Source: Marinobacterium nitratireducens (lineage in GTDB: Bacteria; Pseudomonadota; Gammaproteobacteria; Pseudomonadales; Balneatricaceae). From it: a stretch of DNA of 64,000 nucleotides. Below the pieces are notes generated by a model, which had not been told where the DNA came from, searched no databases, and saw only the letters and a list, made by a program, of their open reading frames with translations. Shown here piece by piece: positions 46,381-54,849 of the stretch. Position numbers and translations under genes: made by a program. The stretch's first letter is position 1. Each line of letters starts with the position of its first letter. The stretch spans positions 1-64,000 of the forward strand of contig NZ_BMLT01000004.1 of NCBI RefSeq assembly GCF_014645375.1, in the 5' to 3' direction.

Positions 46381-46560
46381 GTTGGGTGGAGGCCGGAACG
46401 GCCGTAACCCAACAGCCGCCCTGCCACCTGAGACCAATCGATCTGCACTACGATCGATATGACGGGTTACGGCGCTGTTTTGATCCGCGGCAAGCGGAAA
46501 GACTTGCCGCGGATCGCGCCTTCACCCATCCTCCGATCCGCGCCTTCGATCCAGCTCCTG
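46377..46560. repeat. GTAGGTTGGG-family repeat, third copy
   Basis: GTAGGTTGGG, then GGCCGGAACGGCC with GTAACCCAAC, AATCGATCTGCACTACGATC and GACGGGTTACG parallel the pair at 27510-27720. Its tail has the hairpin GATCCGCGGCAAG/CTTGCCGCGGATC. It separates the tus operon from the convergent phytase-like gene. Confidence 0.7.
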
Positions 46561-46567
46561 TCCCGCC

Positions 46568-48892
46568 TTACCTGAACAGCTTTTTGAACGGCCCCAGCTC
46601 GAGGAAGGAGGTCTCGCCGGACCAGTCGTCGACACCGTCGTTGTCGGTAACGACGAATGCCTTGCCGTTTTCGGTGATGGCGACGCCCTCCGGCTTGTCA
46701 CTGATCCAGCCGCGGCTTTCCTGCATCGCCGGCAGCAGATTGTAGACCTGCTTTTCGTCCGCCGTGACGATACCGTCCTCCAGCGCCGAAGGCTCCACCC
46801 GTACCAGCGTCTTCAGCTGCGCAAAGTCGCCGGTGCGGTTGTCACGCTCGATCACCACCAGCGAGCCGTCCGGCGCGCGGGTGACTTCCGACAGCCCGAC
46901 CCAGGATGCGTTCTCCGGCAGCGCGGCCAGTTCCCAGGCGATATGTCCCCAGTCGCCGGACTGCGGGTCATAGGTCCACAGGCGGGTACGGTTCGGCTGA
47001 CCGTTCGCGTTCAGGCCACCGGCGTCATCGTCCAGAGCATCGCATGCGGCAGTGGTGTAGTCCCAGCCGCGCTGCTGCGCCACCAGCAGGCTGTAGTCAC
47101 CGTCGTTGCCGGGTACCACGGCGACGCCCTCGAAGCCCGAGCCCAGGGTACCGGTTTCGCCGGAGGCGGCGCGGCAGTCCAGAATCTCCTGCGGCAGACC
47201 GATCTCGCTCAGCACCGCGCCATTTTCATCCAGGTGCAGCAGGCGGTTCGGGCGCGAATCGCTGGCATTGCCTTCGCTTGCGACCCAGCGGCTGCCGTCG
47301 GGCGCGATGGCGATGCCTTCGGGATCATAATTGCCGGTGCCGCCACTGATCGTGGTTGCGCCGGTGATCAGCGCCGGCTGCGCCGAGGTATCGATGCTGA
47401 AGATCCGGCTCTCGGAGTAGTAGGAATCCCAGACCGCCAGCAGGCTGTTCTTCTCGCCCGGCACCGCGGTCATGCCGGACAGCGCCGACCAGCCGATCGG
47501 CTTGCCGTCGACATCGGCGGAAACAATCTGCGAATAGGCCGGCGCGCCCTTTTTCAGCTCGTAAACCATGATGCTCGAGCGCACGCCGAAGCTGGGATCG
47601 TCTTCCTCGCCCGAGGCGATCAGCAGATTGCGCTGCGGAATGGCCAGCACGCCCTCCGGTCCGAACGGTGCCGGCAGCAGTTGTGAAAACTCGGGCTCGC
47701 CAGCCTCCATCCGGTAAACGGCGACGAAGCTGCCGCGCTCGGATCCGACGAAGAGGTAGTCATCGTCGCCGAAGGTGCCCTGCTCGATGGCTTCGGGTTC
47801 CGAGCCCTTGTTCTCGGAACGGCTTTCCGGGTAGTGGCCGTGACGAACCGCGATTTCCTCGAAGCTGCTGCCACTGTCGAACAGCAGGTCACCATTCTGG
47901 GTGAAGATCGAGAAGCCGCGGCTGCCGCCGAACAGATCCCCCTCGTTGGCGGTGGCGATCACCCACTCGCCCTGCTTGCCCTTCAGCCAGGCGATGGCGT
48001 CGGGCTCGCGGGGAACGGCTGCGAGGTCGTCGCCAAGGGAGATGATGTCATCCTCATGGGCGTCGACGCCCTCGAGATCCACCGTTCCCAGGTCGAAGTG
48101 ACTGCGCACCTCGCCGCTTTTCAGGTCGACGATCGCCAGATGGTTGTTCTCCTGCAGCGATACGGCGGCCAGGTTGTCGCGGTTGACGTCGACGAATTCC
48201 GGCTCCGGATCGTCGCCACCGTAGGCCGCGAGGCCGCTCAGATCCACGTCCCGGCGGCTCCAGTCAGCCGGAGAGTCGCCGACGATATCGACGATCGCGA
48301 GATACCCGGCCGGAAACTGCGGCAGTCCGCCTTCGATATCGTTGACCTCGATATCCTCGTCACGCTCGTTTTCGATGGCAATGGCGACGTAACGGCCATC
48401 GGGGCTGACCTTGATGGAGTCGGGCTGACCGCCCAGATCCAGCGTCGCGGCCACCGCCTGGCTGGCGATGTCGACAACCACCAGTTCGCCGCTGACGTTG
48501 ACGTAGTCGGCGCTGGTATTGACGGCCACCAGGGCATACTCCTTCTTATCGCGGCCCTGACCCACGGTGACCACGTCCACCGAGGTGGGCTCGCCATTGA
48601 GCGCCAGGGTCCCGGCCGGTTGCGGCATGGCAGGATCGGTGATATCGACGAAGCCGATCTGCTCGAGCGGGCTGTCGGTATAAACCACTGTCATGCCGTC
48701 GCGGGTTGCCGCGACGATTTCCGACACCGTCTCCTGATCGATCGCCTCGCCGTTGTTGAGGTAATTCGCCAGCGTCGAGACGCGCTGGAAGCTCATGTCG
48801 CCGTGGTCCTTGGCCACCGCAAGCCCCGCGCCCCCGGCACCGGTTGTCAGCAGCAGTCCGGCAATGATCGTGCTTAGCTTGTTTCTGGTCAT
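46568..48892 (-). CDS. Secreted beta-propeller / esterase-like phytase-family protein
   Basis: The 774-residue protein is counted from ATG 48892 (GGAG 11 bases upstream; an ATG at 48934 is rejected). A signal peptide spans residues 1-27 (cut near AVAKD). The first half (about 40-420) holds YVTN/choice-of-anchor type propeller repeats (QPDSIKVSPDGRYVAIAIEN). The second half (about 430-770) matches the esterase-like activity of phytase family (GNYDPEGIAIAPDGSRWVASEG, then SGFEGVAVVPG, then PEGVAITENGKAFVVTDNDG). A periplasmic or secreted enzyme for phosphoesters is plausible, but activity is uncertain. It is monocistronic, and acidic residues dominate, as in marine bacteria. Confidence 0.8.
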   Translation of the reverse strand: MTRNKLSTIIAGLLLTTGAGGAGLAVAKDHGDMSFQRVSTLANYLNNGEAIDQETVSEIVAATRDGMTVVYTDSPLEQIGFVDITDPAMPQPAGTLALNGEPTSVDVVTVGQGRDKKEYALVAVNTSADYVNVSGELVVVDIASQAVAATLDLGGQPDSIKVSPDGRYVAIAIENERDEDIEVNDIEGGLPQFPAGYLAIVDIVGDSPADWSRRDVDLSGLAAYGGDDPEPEFVDVNRDNLAAVSLQENNHLAIVDLKSGEVRSHFDLGTVDLEGVDAHEDDIISLGDDLAAVPREPDAIAWLKGKQGEWVIATANEGDLFGGSRGFSIFTQNGDLLFDSGSSFEEIAVRHGHYPESRSENKGSEPEAIEQGTFGDDDYLFVGSERGSFVAVYRMEAGEPEFSQLLPAPFGPEGVLAIPQRNLLIASGEEDDPSFGVRSSIMVYELKKGAPAYSQIVSADVDGKPIGWSALSGMTAVPGEKNSLLAVWDSYYSESRIFSIDTSAQPALITGATTISGGTGNYDPEGIAIAPDGSRWVASEGNASDSRPNRLLHLDENGAVLSEIGLPQEILDCRAASGETGTLGSGFEGVAVVPGNDGDYSLLVAQQRGWDYTTAACDALDDDAGGLNANGQPNRTRLWTYDPQSGDWGHIAWELAALPENASWVGLSEVTRAPDGSLVVIERDNRTGDFAQLKTLVRVEPSALEDGIVTADEKQVYNLLPAMQESRGWISDKPEGVAITENGKAFVVTDNDGVDDWSGETSFLELGPFKKLFR

Positions 48893-49178
48893 GCGCAACT
48901 CTCCAGATCCTTTTTCAGACAGCGCAACCGGCAACTCGCACTGCGTGCGACCGGCGACGAATCAATGGCGGCGACTGCTTTCCCTCGAACCGCTTCGGGA
49001 CATCCGCCGAGCCGGAAAATTCTAGAAGCCCTTGATGAAGCTCCGATGACGGCGCTGTGTCAGGCGGTCTTTCCTGCGTGGAACCGGCTGCGCCGCGCGT
49101 CCCTCGCACGGCCTGCTAAACTTTTCGGGTGCAGTTTTCCGGGCTGGAGTGTTTCTCAGTTCGCCAGGGAGCTCAGGG

Positions 49179-50912
49179 ATGAAGAACAAGGTACCGATAT
49201 TCGAGCGACGCGGCAGCTCCCGGGAGCTGGTGGTACTGCTCCATGCCTATACCCAGTCGAGGCAGCACCTGCGCACGCTACGGGACCGGGTCGCGGCGGC
49301 GAAACCCAATGCCGACATCCTGGTTCCCGACCTGCCGCTCGGGCTCTTCTCCTTCGCCGACTGCAACGACGTCGTCGCCGACCTGCTGCGCCGGATCGAC
49401 CATTGCTGGGCCGAGCAGGGCCCCTACAGCTCCGTGGTGCTAATCGGCCACAGCATGGGCGCGCTGCTGGCGCGCAAGCTTTACGTCTGCGCCTGCGGGG
49501 AGAACCCCGAGGCACCGTTCGACCCGCGCCTCGGCGCCGGCGAACCCAGGGCCTGGGCCGGCCACGTCAAACGCGTCATCCTGCTGGCGGGCATGAACCG
49601 GGGCTGGGCGATCAACCATCACCTGTCGCTGCTCAACGCCGTGCTATGGACCCTCGGTATCCTGATCGGACGCGCGCTGTCGCTGTTCCGACCCGGTCGC
49701 CAGCCGATCATCCTGTCGATTCAGCGCGGAGCGGTGTTCATCGCCGAGCTGCGCCTGCAATGGCTGCTGATGCGACAGCGCGCCAACGATCAGCCCCCCG
49801 ACCAAGAGCGCCCCGGCGATGCGCTCACCATCCAGCTGCTCGGCTCGATCGACGACATGGTGTCACCGGGCGACAATATCGACCTTATTTCCGGCCGCGA
49901 TTTCGTCTACCTCGACGTCCCCCACTCCGGCCACGCCAACGTCATCGAAATGGACGACTCCGCCAAAGGACGCGAGCGCGCTGCCGTTTTCACCAGGGCC
50001 CTGACGGCGCCGCGCGAAACCCTGGAAGCGGAGCAGACGCTGCCGGCGGACAGCGCCTTCGGCGAGCCGCGTCCCGAGGTCACCGACGTCATTTTCGTGA
50101 TACACGGCATCCGCGACGCCGGCTACTGGACCCACAAGGTAGCGCGACGGGTGCGGGAAAAAGGCAAGCGGCTGGGCCGTATCGTCGCCACCGAAACCTC
50201 CAGCTACGGCTATTTTCCGATGCTGCGATTTATCCTGCCGGGCGAGCGCCGGACCAAGACGCAGTGGTTTATGGACCAGTATGTCGAGGCCTGCGCGCTT
50301 TATCCCAGGGCGCGCTTCTCGTTCATCGGCCACAGCAACGGCACCTACCTGCTGGCCAGCGCGCTGCGCGACTACCGCTGCTGCCGCTTCGACCGCGTGG
50401 TGTTCGCCGGCAGCGTGGTACGCCGCCAGTACGACTGGGACCGCTACATCGCCAGCGGCCAGGTCCGTCGCGTCGCCAACTACGTCGCCAGCGCCGACTG
50501 GGTGGTGGCCTTCTTCCCCAAGGCCATGCAGACGCTGCGGTGGCAGGATCTCGGCAGCGCCGGCCACGACGGCTTTGTCTCGCCGTCCGTAAGCCAGGTG
50601 ACCTACGTGCGCGGCGCCCACAGCGCCGCGCTCAACGAGGACAACTGGAACGCCATCGCCGACTTCATCCTGGGCGAGGAAGGCAACGAGGCCCACGCCA
50701 GCCCGCAGCTGATCCGCAGGCACCGCAACCTGCTGGTCTGGCTGCCGGGGTTGCTGGCCCCGCTGATCTGGGTCCTGATCGCCACGCTGCTGATCGCCAT
50801 CGGCTACGCCATCCTCCGAACCCACACCAACCTTGGCTGGGCGCAGTGGCAGACGACCGTGCTTATGGTGGGCTACGTGATGGCGGTCTGGACGGTTTTG
50901 ACGAAGCTGTAA
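49179..50912 (+). CDS. Two-domain alpha/beta hydrolase with C-terminal membrane segments
   Basis: The 577-residue protein starts MKNKVPIFERRGSSRELVVLLHAYTQ (ATG 49179 preceded by AGGGAG/CAGGG). Domain 1 (about 15-285) has the nucleophile elbow GHSMG near residue 100. Domain 2 (about 300-500) starts DVIFVIHGIRDAGYW and has GHSNG near residue 385. Two helices at the C-terminus (about 525-545 and 555-577) should anchor it. The fusion of two hydrolase folds, each with an apparent nucleophile Ser, is uncommon. It is first of a three-gene set with a lipoprotein and a small helical protein. Substrate unknown; lipid or ester hydrolysis is only a family guess. Confidence 0.75.
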   Translation: MKNKVPIFERRGSSRELVVLLHAYTQSRQHLRTLRDRVAAAKPNADILVPDLPLGLFSFADCNDVVADLLRRIDHCWAEQGPYSSVVLIGHSMGALLARKLYVCACGENPEAPFDPRLGAGEPRAWAGHVKRVILLAGMNRGWAINHHLSLLNAVLWTLGILIGRALSLFRPGRQPIILSIQRGAVFIAELRLQWLLMRQRANDQPPDQERPGDALTIQLLGSIDDMVSPGDNIDLISGRDFVYLDVPHSGHANVIEMDDSAKGRERAAVFTRALTAPRETLEAEQTLPADSAFGEPRPEVTDVIFVIHGIRDAGYWTHKVARRVREKGKRLGRIVATETSSYGYFPMLRFILPGERRTKTQWFMDQYVEACALYPRARFSFIGHSNGTYLLASALRDYRCCRFDRVVFAGSVVRRQYDWDRYIASGQVRRVANYVASADWVVAFFPKAMQTLRWQDLGSAGHDGFVSPSVSQVTYVRGAHSAALNEDNWNAIADFILGEEGNEAHASPQLIRRHRNLLVWLPGLLAPLIWVLIATLLIAIGYAILRTHTNLGWAQWQTTVLMVGYVMAVWTVLTKL

Positions 50913-50924
50913 AAGGAGACATCG

Positions 50925-51371
50925 ATGAAGTCGATCACCCGGCAAAATCCGTCAGCCGTTTGGCTGATGCTGTTGCTATTCGCAGTCACGGGTTGTTCCA
51001 CGCTTATAGGCAGCTACGACAAAACGGCTTATCAAAACGCCACTTCCATCAAAGTGGATTCACTGGCGCTGATGGACAAGGCAACCAGCCCTTACGCCGA
51101 TCACCGGGAGGCGGCCGAACAGCTCAGGATAGAACTCGACAAGGCCTATGAGTACGCCCATGGCCGCCCGAAAAACGAGATCGTCACGAAGCAGTGGGCA
51201 ATCATGAAGGATCCCTCCAGGCACCTTCTGGGTGGCTTCCTGGTCCGCTGGAAAGAAAAAGGCTTCTTAACGCAGGTTTTTGTGACCGAAGCGAAGAAAA
51301 ACGTAGCCATGGGGTTTGACCAGATAATCGGGCTTGAAAGCGGAAAAATAAAACCGCGGGACATTCAGTAA
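50925..51371 (+). CDS. Putative lipoprotein, unknown function
   Basis: A 148-residue protein with signal sequence and lipobox FAVTGC near residue 24, then a mixed helical/beta body. It starts 12 bases after the hydrolase gene with AAAGGAG upstream, so co-transcription is likely. Base composition is less GC-rich than the hydrolase gene, as is the next gene's. No family recognised. Confidence 0.7.
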   Translation: MKSITRQNPSAVWLMLLLFAVTGCSTLIGSYDKTAYQNATSIKVDSLALMDKATSPYADHREAAEQLRIELDKAYEYAHGRPKNEIVTKQWAIMKDPSRHLLGGFLVRWKEKGFLTQVFVTEAKKNVAMGFDQIIGLESGKIKPRDIQ

Positions 51372-51383
51372 AGGGTCATTTCT

Positions 51384-51710
51384 ATGGCAAATTTCGATGA
51401 TTTCACGCAAGCGGTTGAAGACGGCGTCAAAGAGCTGGCGAAGCGAACGCTAAAAGGCTTCAGAGACGAAGCGCTCAAGGACGCCGACAGCTTTTTGCAA
51501 ACCTCCCGAGACGACCTGCAACGCTGGACCCGGCTGCTCGCCGGCGGCGAACTGTCACAGGACGACTTCGAATGGCTGGTGATGGGGAAAAAAGATGTCG
51601 CAGAACTGCATTCTTTGAAGCAGTCGGGGCTTGCCCTTATCAGGCTGGATCGCTTCAGGAACGCTTTGATCGACCTGGTTATCGATACGGCGTTCGACGT
51701 CTTTCTATAA
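51384..51710 (+). CDS. Small helical hypothetical protein
   Basis: A 108-residue cytosolic protein without signal, predicted all-helical (FTQAVEDGVKELAKRTLKGF, then WTRLLAGGELSQDDFEWLVM) and ending in a hydrophobic helix. It starts 12 bases after the lipoprotein gene and is the last of the three-gene set. Function unknown. Confidence 0.65.
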   Translation: MANFDDFTQAVEDGVKELAKRTLKGFRDEALKDADSFLQTSRDDLQRWTRLLAGGELSQDDFEWLVMGKKDVAELHSLKQSGLALIRLDRFRNALIDLVIDTAFDVFL

Positions 51711-51955
51711 CACACAGAGCGGACCCTGTACCCAGCTCCGGAATATGGCCCCCACCGGGGTTCGCCCGTGGGAGTGGCGCCTCGCCGCGAATGGCGGGAA
51801 CGGCATACCGGACTGCGAGAGCTCCCTGAATAACGGCGCGCTTCGCTCAGCAGCCCCCAGGTCCTCGTTTCTGACTCAATGGCTTGGGTCCAGTGCCGCA
51901 AGGGACCGGCTCTGGCATACTGGGTTTTCCCGAGAACTGAACGGATCGACTGGGC

Positions 51956-53635
51956 GTGGCCACGACCGAATTCCAACTGGTACTGCCGCTGTTCCAGCAG
52001 ATGAGCGTCTATCTGCTGATCGCCTATCTGTTTTCGAAGACCCCGCTGTTTCGCCCCCTCGCCAACCTGTCGAGCTGGCCCGCCCACAAACTGATGGTGT
52101 ACGCGATTTTTTCCGGCTTCTGCATCATGGGCACCTATTTCGGCCAGCAGACGCAGGATGCGATCGCCAACACCCGCGCCATCGGCGCCATCCTCGGCGG
52201 CCTGCTCGGCGGGCCCCTGGTCGGTACCGCGGTGGGCCTGACCGGCGGCCTGCACCGCTATTCGCTGGGCGGCTTCACCGATGTCGCCTGCGCCATCTCC
52301 ACCACCTGGGAGGGTCTGATGGCGGGCCTGGTGCACGCCTTCTGGCAGCGCCGCGGCCAGACCGAACGCATTTTCAACCCGCTGCAGGCGCTGCTGCTCG
52401 GCATCCTTGCCGAAGGCTTCCAGATGGCGATCATCCTGATGGTGGCGCGCCCGTTCGAGCAGGCGGTAACCCTGGTGCAGGCCATTGCCCTGCCGATGAT
52501 GCTGGCCAACGCCTTCGGCGCGGCGCTGTTCATGGGCTTTATCCGCGACGCCAAGTTTCGCGCCGACGAGCTGTCCGCGCGCATTTCCGACCGCGCGCTG
52601 CGCATCGCCCGCCGCTGCGTCGGGCTGCTGGACGACGGCTTCAATACCCGCTCGGCGCAGGCCATCGCCGACGTGGTGAAGGATGAAACCGGGGTCGCCG
52701 CCGTTGCCATCACCGATCGCGACTGCATCCTGGGGTTCACGGGCATGGGCGCCGACCATCATCAGGTCGGGCGCCCCATTTCCTCCGCCATTACCCTGGA
52801 AGCGATACGCGACAACCGCGTGGTGTTCGCCGACGGCCTGACCACGCCCTATCAGTGTTCGATCGCCCCCAACTGCGGTCTCGGCTCCTCCCTGGTAGTG
52901 CCGCTGATGGGCGAAAAGGAAGTCATCGGCACCATCAAACTGTACGAACCCAAGCACAAGCTGTTCCGCAACCTCAACCGCAGCCTGGGCGTCGGTATCG
53001 CGGGCGTCCTGTCCAACCAGCTCCTGCACAGCCAGCTGCAGGCCAGCCGCGCACTGCTGGCCGAAGCGGAGCTGCGGGCACTGGAAGCCAAGGTCAATCC
53101 ACACTTTCTGTTCAACAGCCTCAACACCGTTGCCGCGGTGCTGCGCCGCTCTCCGCAGGATGCGCGGGCGCTGATCGTGCATCTGGCCACCTTCCTGCGC
53201 GGCAACCTCGGCCGTACCAGCGTCACGGTATCGCTGGCGCAGGAGTTCGCCCATGTCGGCCACTACCTGGCGATCGAAAAGGCGCGTTTCGGCGAACGTC
53301 TGTGCTTCGCCGAAGAGCTGGACGAGGCGCTGAGGGACGAAAAGGTCCCGGCACTGGCGATCCAGACACTGGTCGAGAACGCCGTCAAGCACGGTATCAG
53401 CCGTGCCGAGGCCGGCGGCGCGGTGCGCCTTCACGCCTGGGCCGATGGCGACAGTGTCCGCATTCGGGTCGAGGACAGCGCCGCCCAGGCGCCGCAGCAG
53501 ACCGACGGTCTGGGTCTTACGCTTGTGCGCGAGCGCTTTGCCGCCCTTGGCGTCTGCTGTACACTCGAGCTCCACCATCAGCCCGGACAGTACACCCGGG
53601 CCGAACTGAGCTGGCCCCGAGGCACCCTGCCATGA
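51956..53635 (+). CDS. btsS: LytS-type sensor histidine kinase, BtsS-like
   Basis: The 559-residue protein starts at GTG. Residues about 10-200 are the 5TM LytS/YehU sensor domain (AILGGLLGGPLVGTAVGLTGGLHRYSLGG, with the family's Arg/Gly-rich helix 4 region). A GAF-like domain (about 230-340) follows, then the His_kinase domain with the phosphorylated His in NPHFLFNSLNT (about 380) and an HATPase (VENAVKHGIS, then DGLGLTLVRERF). In E. coli BtsS binds external pyruvate. It overlaps the response-regulator gene by 4 bases, and a CstA/BtsT-type gene with BtsR motifs lies downstream, which supports the assignment. Confidence 0.9.
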   Translation: MATTEFQLVLPLFQQMSVYLLIAYLFSKTPLFRPLANLSSWPAHKLMVYAIFSGFCIMGTYFGQQTQDAIANTRAIGAILGGLLGGPLVGTAVGLTGGLHRYSLGGFTDVACAISTTWEGLMAGLVHAFWQRRGQTERIFNPLQALLLGILAEGFQMAIILMVARPFEQAVTLVQAIALPMMLANAFGAALFMGFIRDAKFRADELSARISDRALRIARRCVGLLDDGFNTRSAQAIADVVKDETGVAAVAITDRDCILGFTGMGADHHQVGRPISSAITLEAIRDNRVVFADGLTTPYQCSIAPNCGLGSSLVVPLMGEKEVIGTIKLYEPKHKLFRNLNRSLGVGIAGVLSNQLLHSQLQASRALLAEAELRALEAKVNPHFLFNSLNTVAAVLRRSPQDARALIVHLATFLRGNLGRTSVTVSLAQEFAHVGHYLAIEKARFGERLCFAEELDEALRDEKVPALAIQTLVENAVKHGISRAEAGGAVRLHAWADGDSVRIRVEDSAAQAPQQTDGLGLTLVRERFAALGVCCTLELHHQPGQYTRAELSWPRGTLP

Positions 53636-54327
53636 TCCGCGCCCTGATCGTCGACGACGAACCCCTCGCCCGCGAAGAGCTGGCGGCGCTGCTGGACGAA
53701 GCCGGCACTGTCGAGGTGGTCGGCGAAGCCGGCAACGGCAAGGAAGCGCTGCTGCAGGCCCGCGACCTGCGGCCCGACGTGATCTTTCTCGATATCGACA
53801 TGCCGGGACTCTCCGGTGTCGATGTCAGCAGCCTGCTGCCCGAGCCGCGCCCGCTGCTGGTGTTCGTGACCGCACACCAGCAATACGCGCTGGACGCCTT
53901 CGACGAGGCCGCGCTGGATTACCTGCTAAAACCGGTCGACCCCGAACGCCTGGCCCGCACCCTGTCGCGTATCGAGGCCCTTAGCCCCGGCGAGGCGGAG
54001 CCGCCCCTGGAACGCCTGGCCTGCTACCAGGGTAACCGGGTACGGCTGGTATCCCCGGCGGATATCGACTGCGCCTATGTCGACCTGACCGGCACCCAGG
54101 TACGAGCGCTCGGCGAAGAGCTGCACTGCCAGTTTCCGCTCAAGACACTGGAAGCGCGTCTGCCATTGTTGCGTGTGCACCGCCAGTATCTGGTCAATCC
54201 CGACGCCATCAAGGCCATTTCCCCGAAAGACGGCGGCGCCGAGATCGAAACCCGCCATGGCGCCCTCGTGCCGGTGTCCCGCCGGTATCTCAAGCAACTG
54301 CGCGAACGCTACCAGCTGCCGTTCTGA
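53632..54327 (+). CDS. btsR: LytTR-type response regulator, BtsR-like
   Basis: A 231-residue protein with a receiver domain (ALIVDDEPLAREELAALL; phospho-acceptor Asp in VIFLDIDMPGLSG near residue 54; Lys in LLKPVD near 103). A LytTR DNA-binding domain follows from about residue 130 (LPLLRVHRQYLVNPDAI, then PVSRRYLKQL). It should act on the direct-repeat sites before the downstream transporter gene. It is translationally coupled to the kinase gene (ATGA overlap). Confidence 0.93.
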   Translation: MIRALIVDDEPLAREELAALLDEAGTVEVVGEAGNGKEALLQARDLRPDVIFLDIDMPGLSGVDVSSLLPEPRPLLVFVTAHQQYALDAFDEAALDYLLKPVDPERLARTLSRIEALSPGEAEPPLERLACYQGNRVRLVSPADIDCAYVDLTGTQVRALGEELHCQFPLKTLEARLPLLRVHRQYLVNPDAIKAISPKDGGAEIETRHGALVPVSRRYLKQLRERYQLPF

Positions 54328-54369
54328 GATGATCGGAGTTTCATCGCGCAAAAGCAGGAAAAAGGATCG

Positions 54370-54690
54370 ATTCGCAGGATGGGTGAAACGGCGCATACTC
54401 GCGTGAGATCAGCCCCTCAGAGAATCTGGGCGTCGTGTATCCCATCATTGAGATCCTCGGATGGGTGAAGCCGCAATGGCATTCTGTTGTTAATTCCCAG
54501 ACCTGTAGGATGGGTCTAGCCGCCATCGACAGGATACCAATGTTTTGCACAGTCCCTGACGGCGGCGTAACCCATCGGTGCCTTTGGGTTCTCCGGCGCT
54601 TAACTGTTACTCATCGATGGGTTACACGACGCCCTACCCGCCTAAGTGGCGGATAACGCCTGGCCATGCGTCGCTCCACCCATCCTACTG
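54370..54690. repeat. Degenerate GTAGG(A/T)TGGGT repeat cluster
   Basis: Several copies of GATGGGT, GTAGGATGGGTCTAGCCGCC, GCGTAACCCATCGG and CATCGATGGGTTACACGACG, plus CACCCATCCTACTG at the end, form nested inverted repeats. They fill most of the 522-base gap between btsR and the cstA-like gene; no ORF is supported. Confidence 0.6.
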
Positions 54691-54736
54691 AACGCGCTGT
54701 GCCGATTTTGTCCTGCCGCTTCCTGCAGGCTCGCTG

Positions 54737-54787
54737 ACCGCTCAGCCATCGAATACGACCGCTCAGGCATTTAGCGGATGCCGCTCA
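54737..54787 (+). promoter_or_regulatory. BtsR-type direct-repeat operator upstream of the cstA-like gene
   Basis: ACCGCTCA at 54737-54744 and again at 54758-54765 are separated by exactly 13 bases, matching the motif reported for BtsR/YehT in E. coli (ACC[G/A]CT[C/T]A, N13, repeated). A third near copy, GCCGCTCA, is at 54780-54787. The start codon follows 62 bases after that. Confidence 0.85.
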
Positions 54788-54849
54788 GCGGCCGCACCCC
54801 TATGCTCGCCCCCGTACCAACCACTAAAAACACAACAAGGGGGTAAGCG

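Noticed and set aside
49020-51151. 728-codon plus-strand frame in another frame over the hydrolase gene
   Set aside because: Arg/Pro/Ala-rich shadow; the overlapping 577-residue frame has clear hydrolase motifs and a ribosome site.
54370-54660. Small ORFs in the btsR-cstA gap
   Set aside because: They fall within inverted GTAGG-type repeats and lack start signals.
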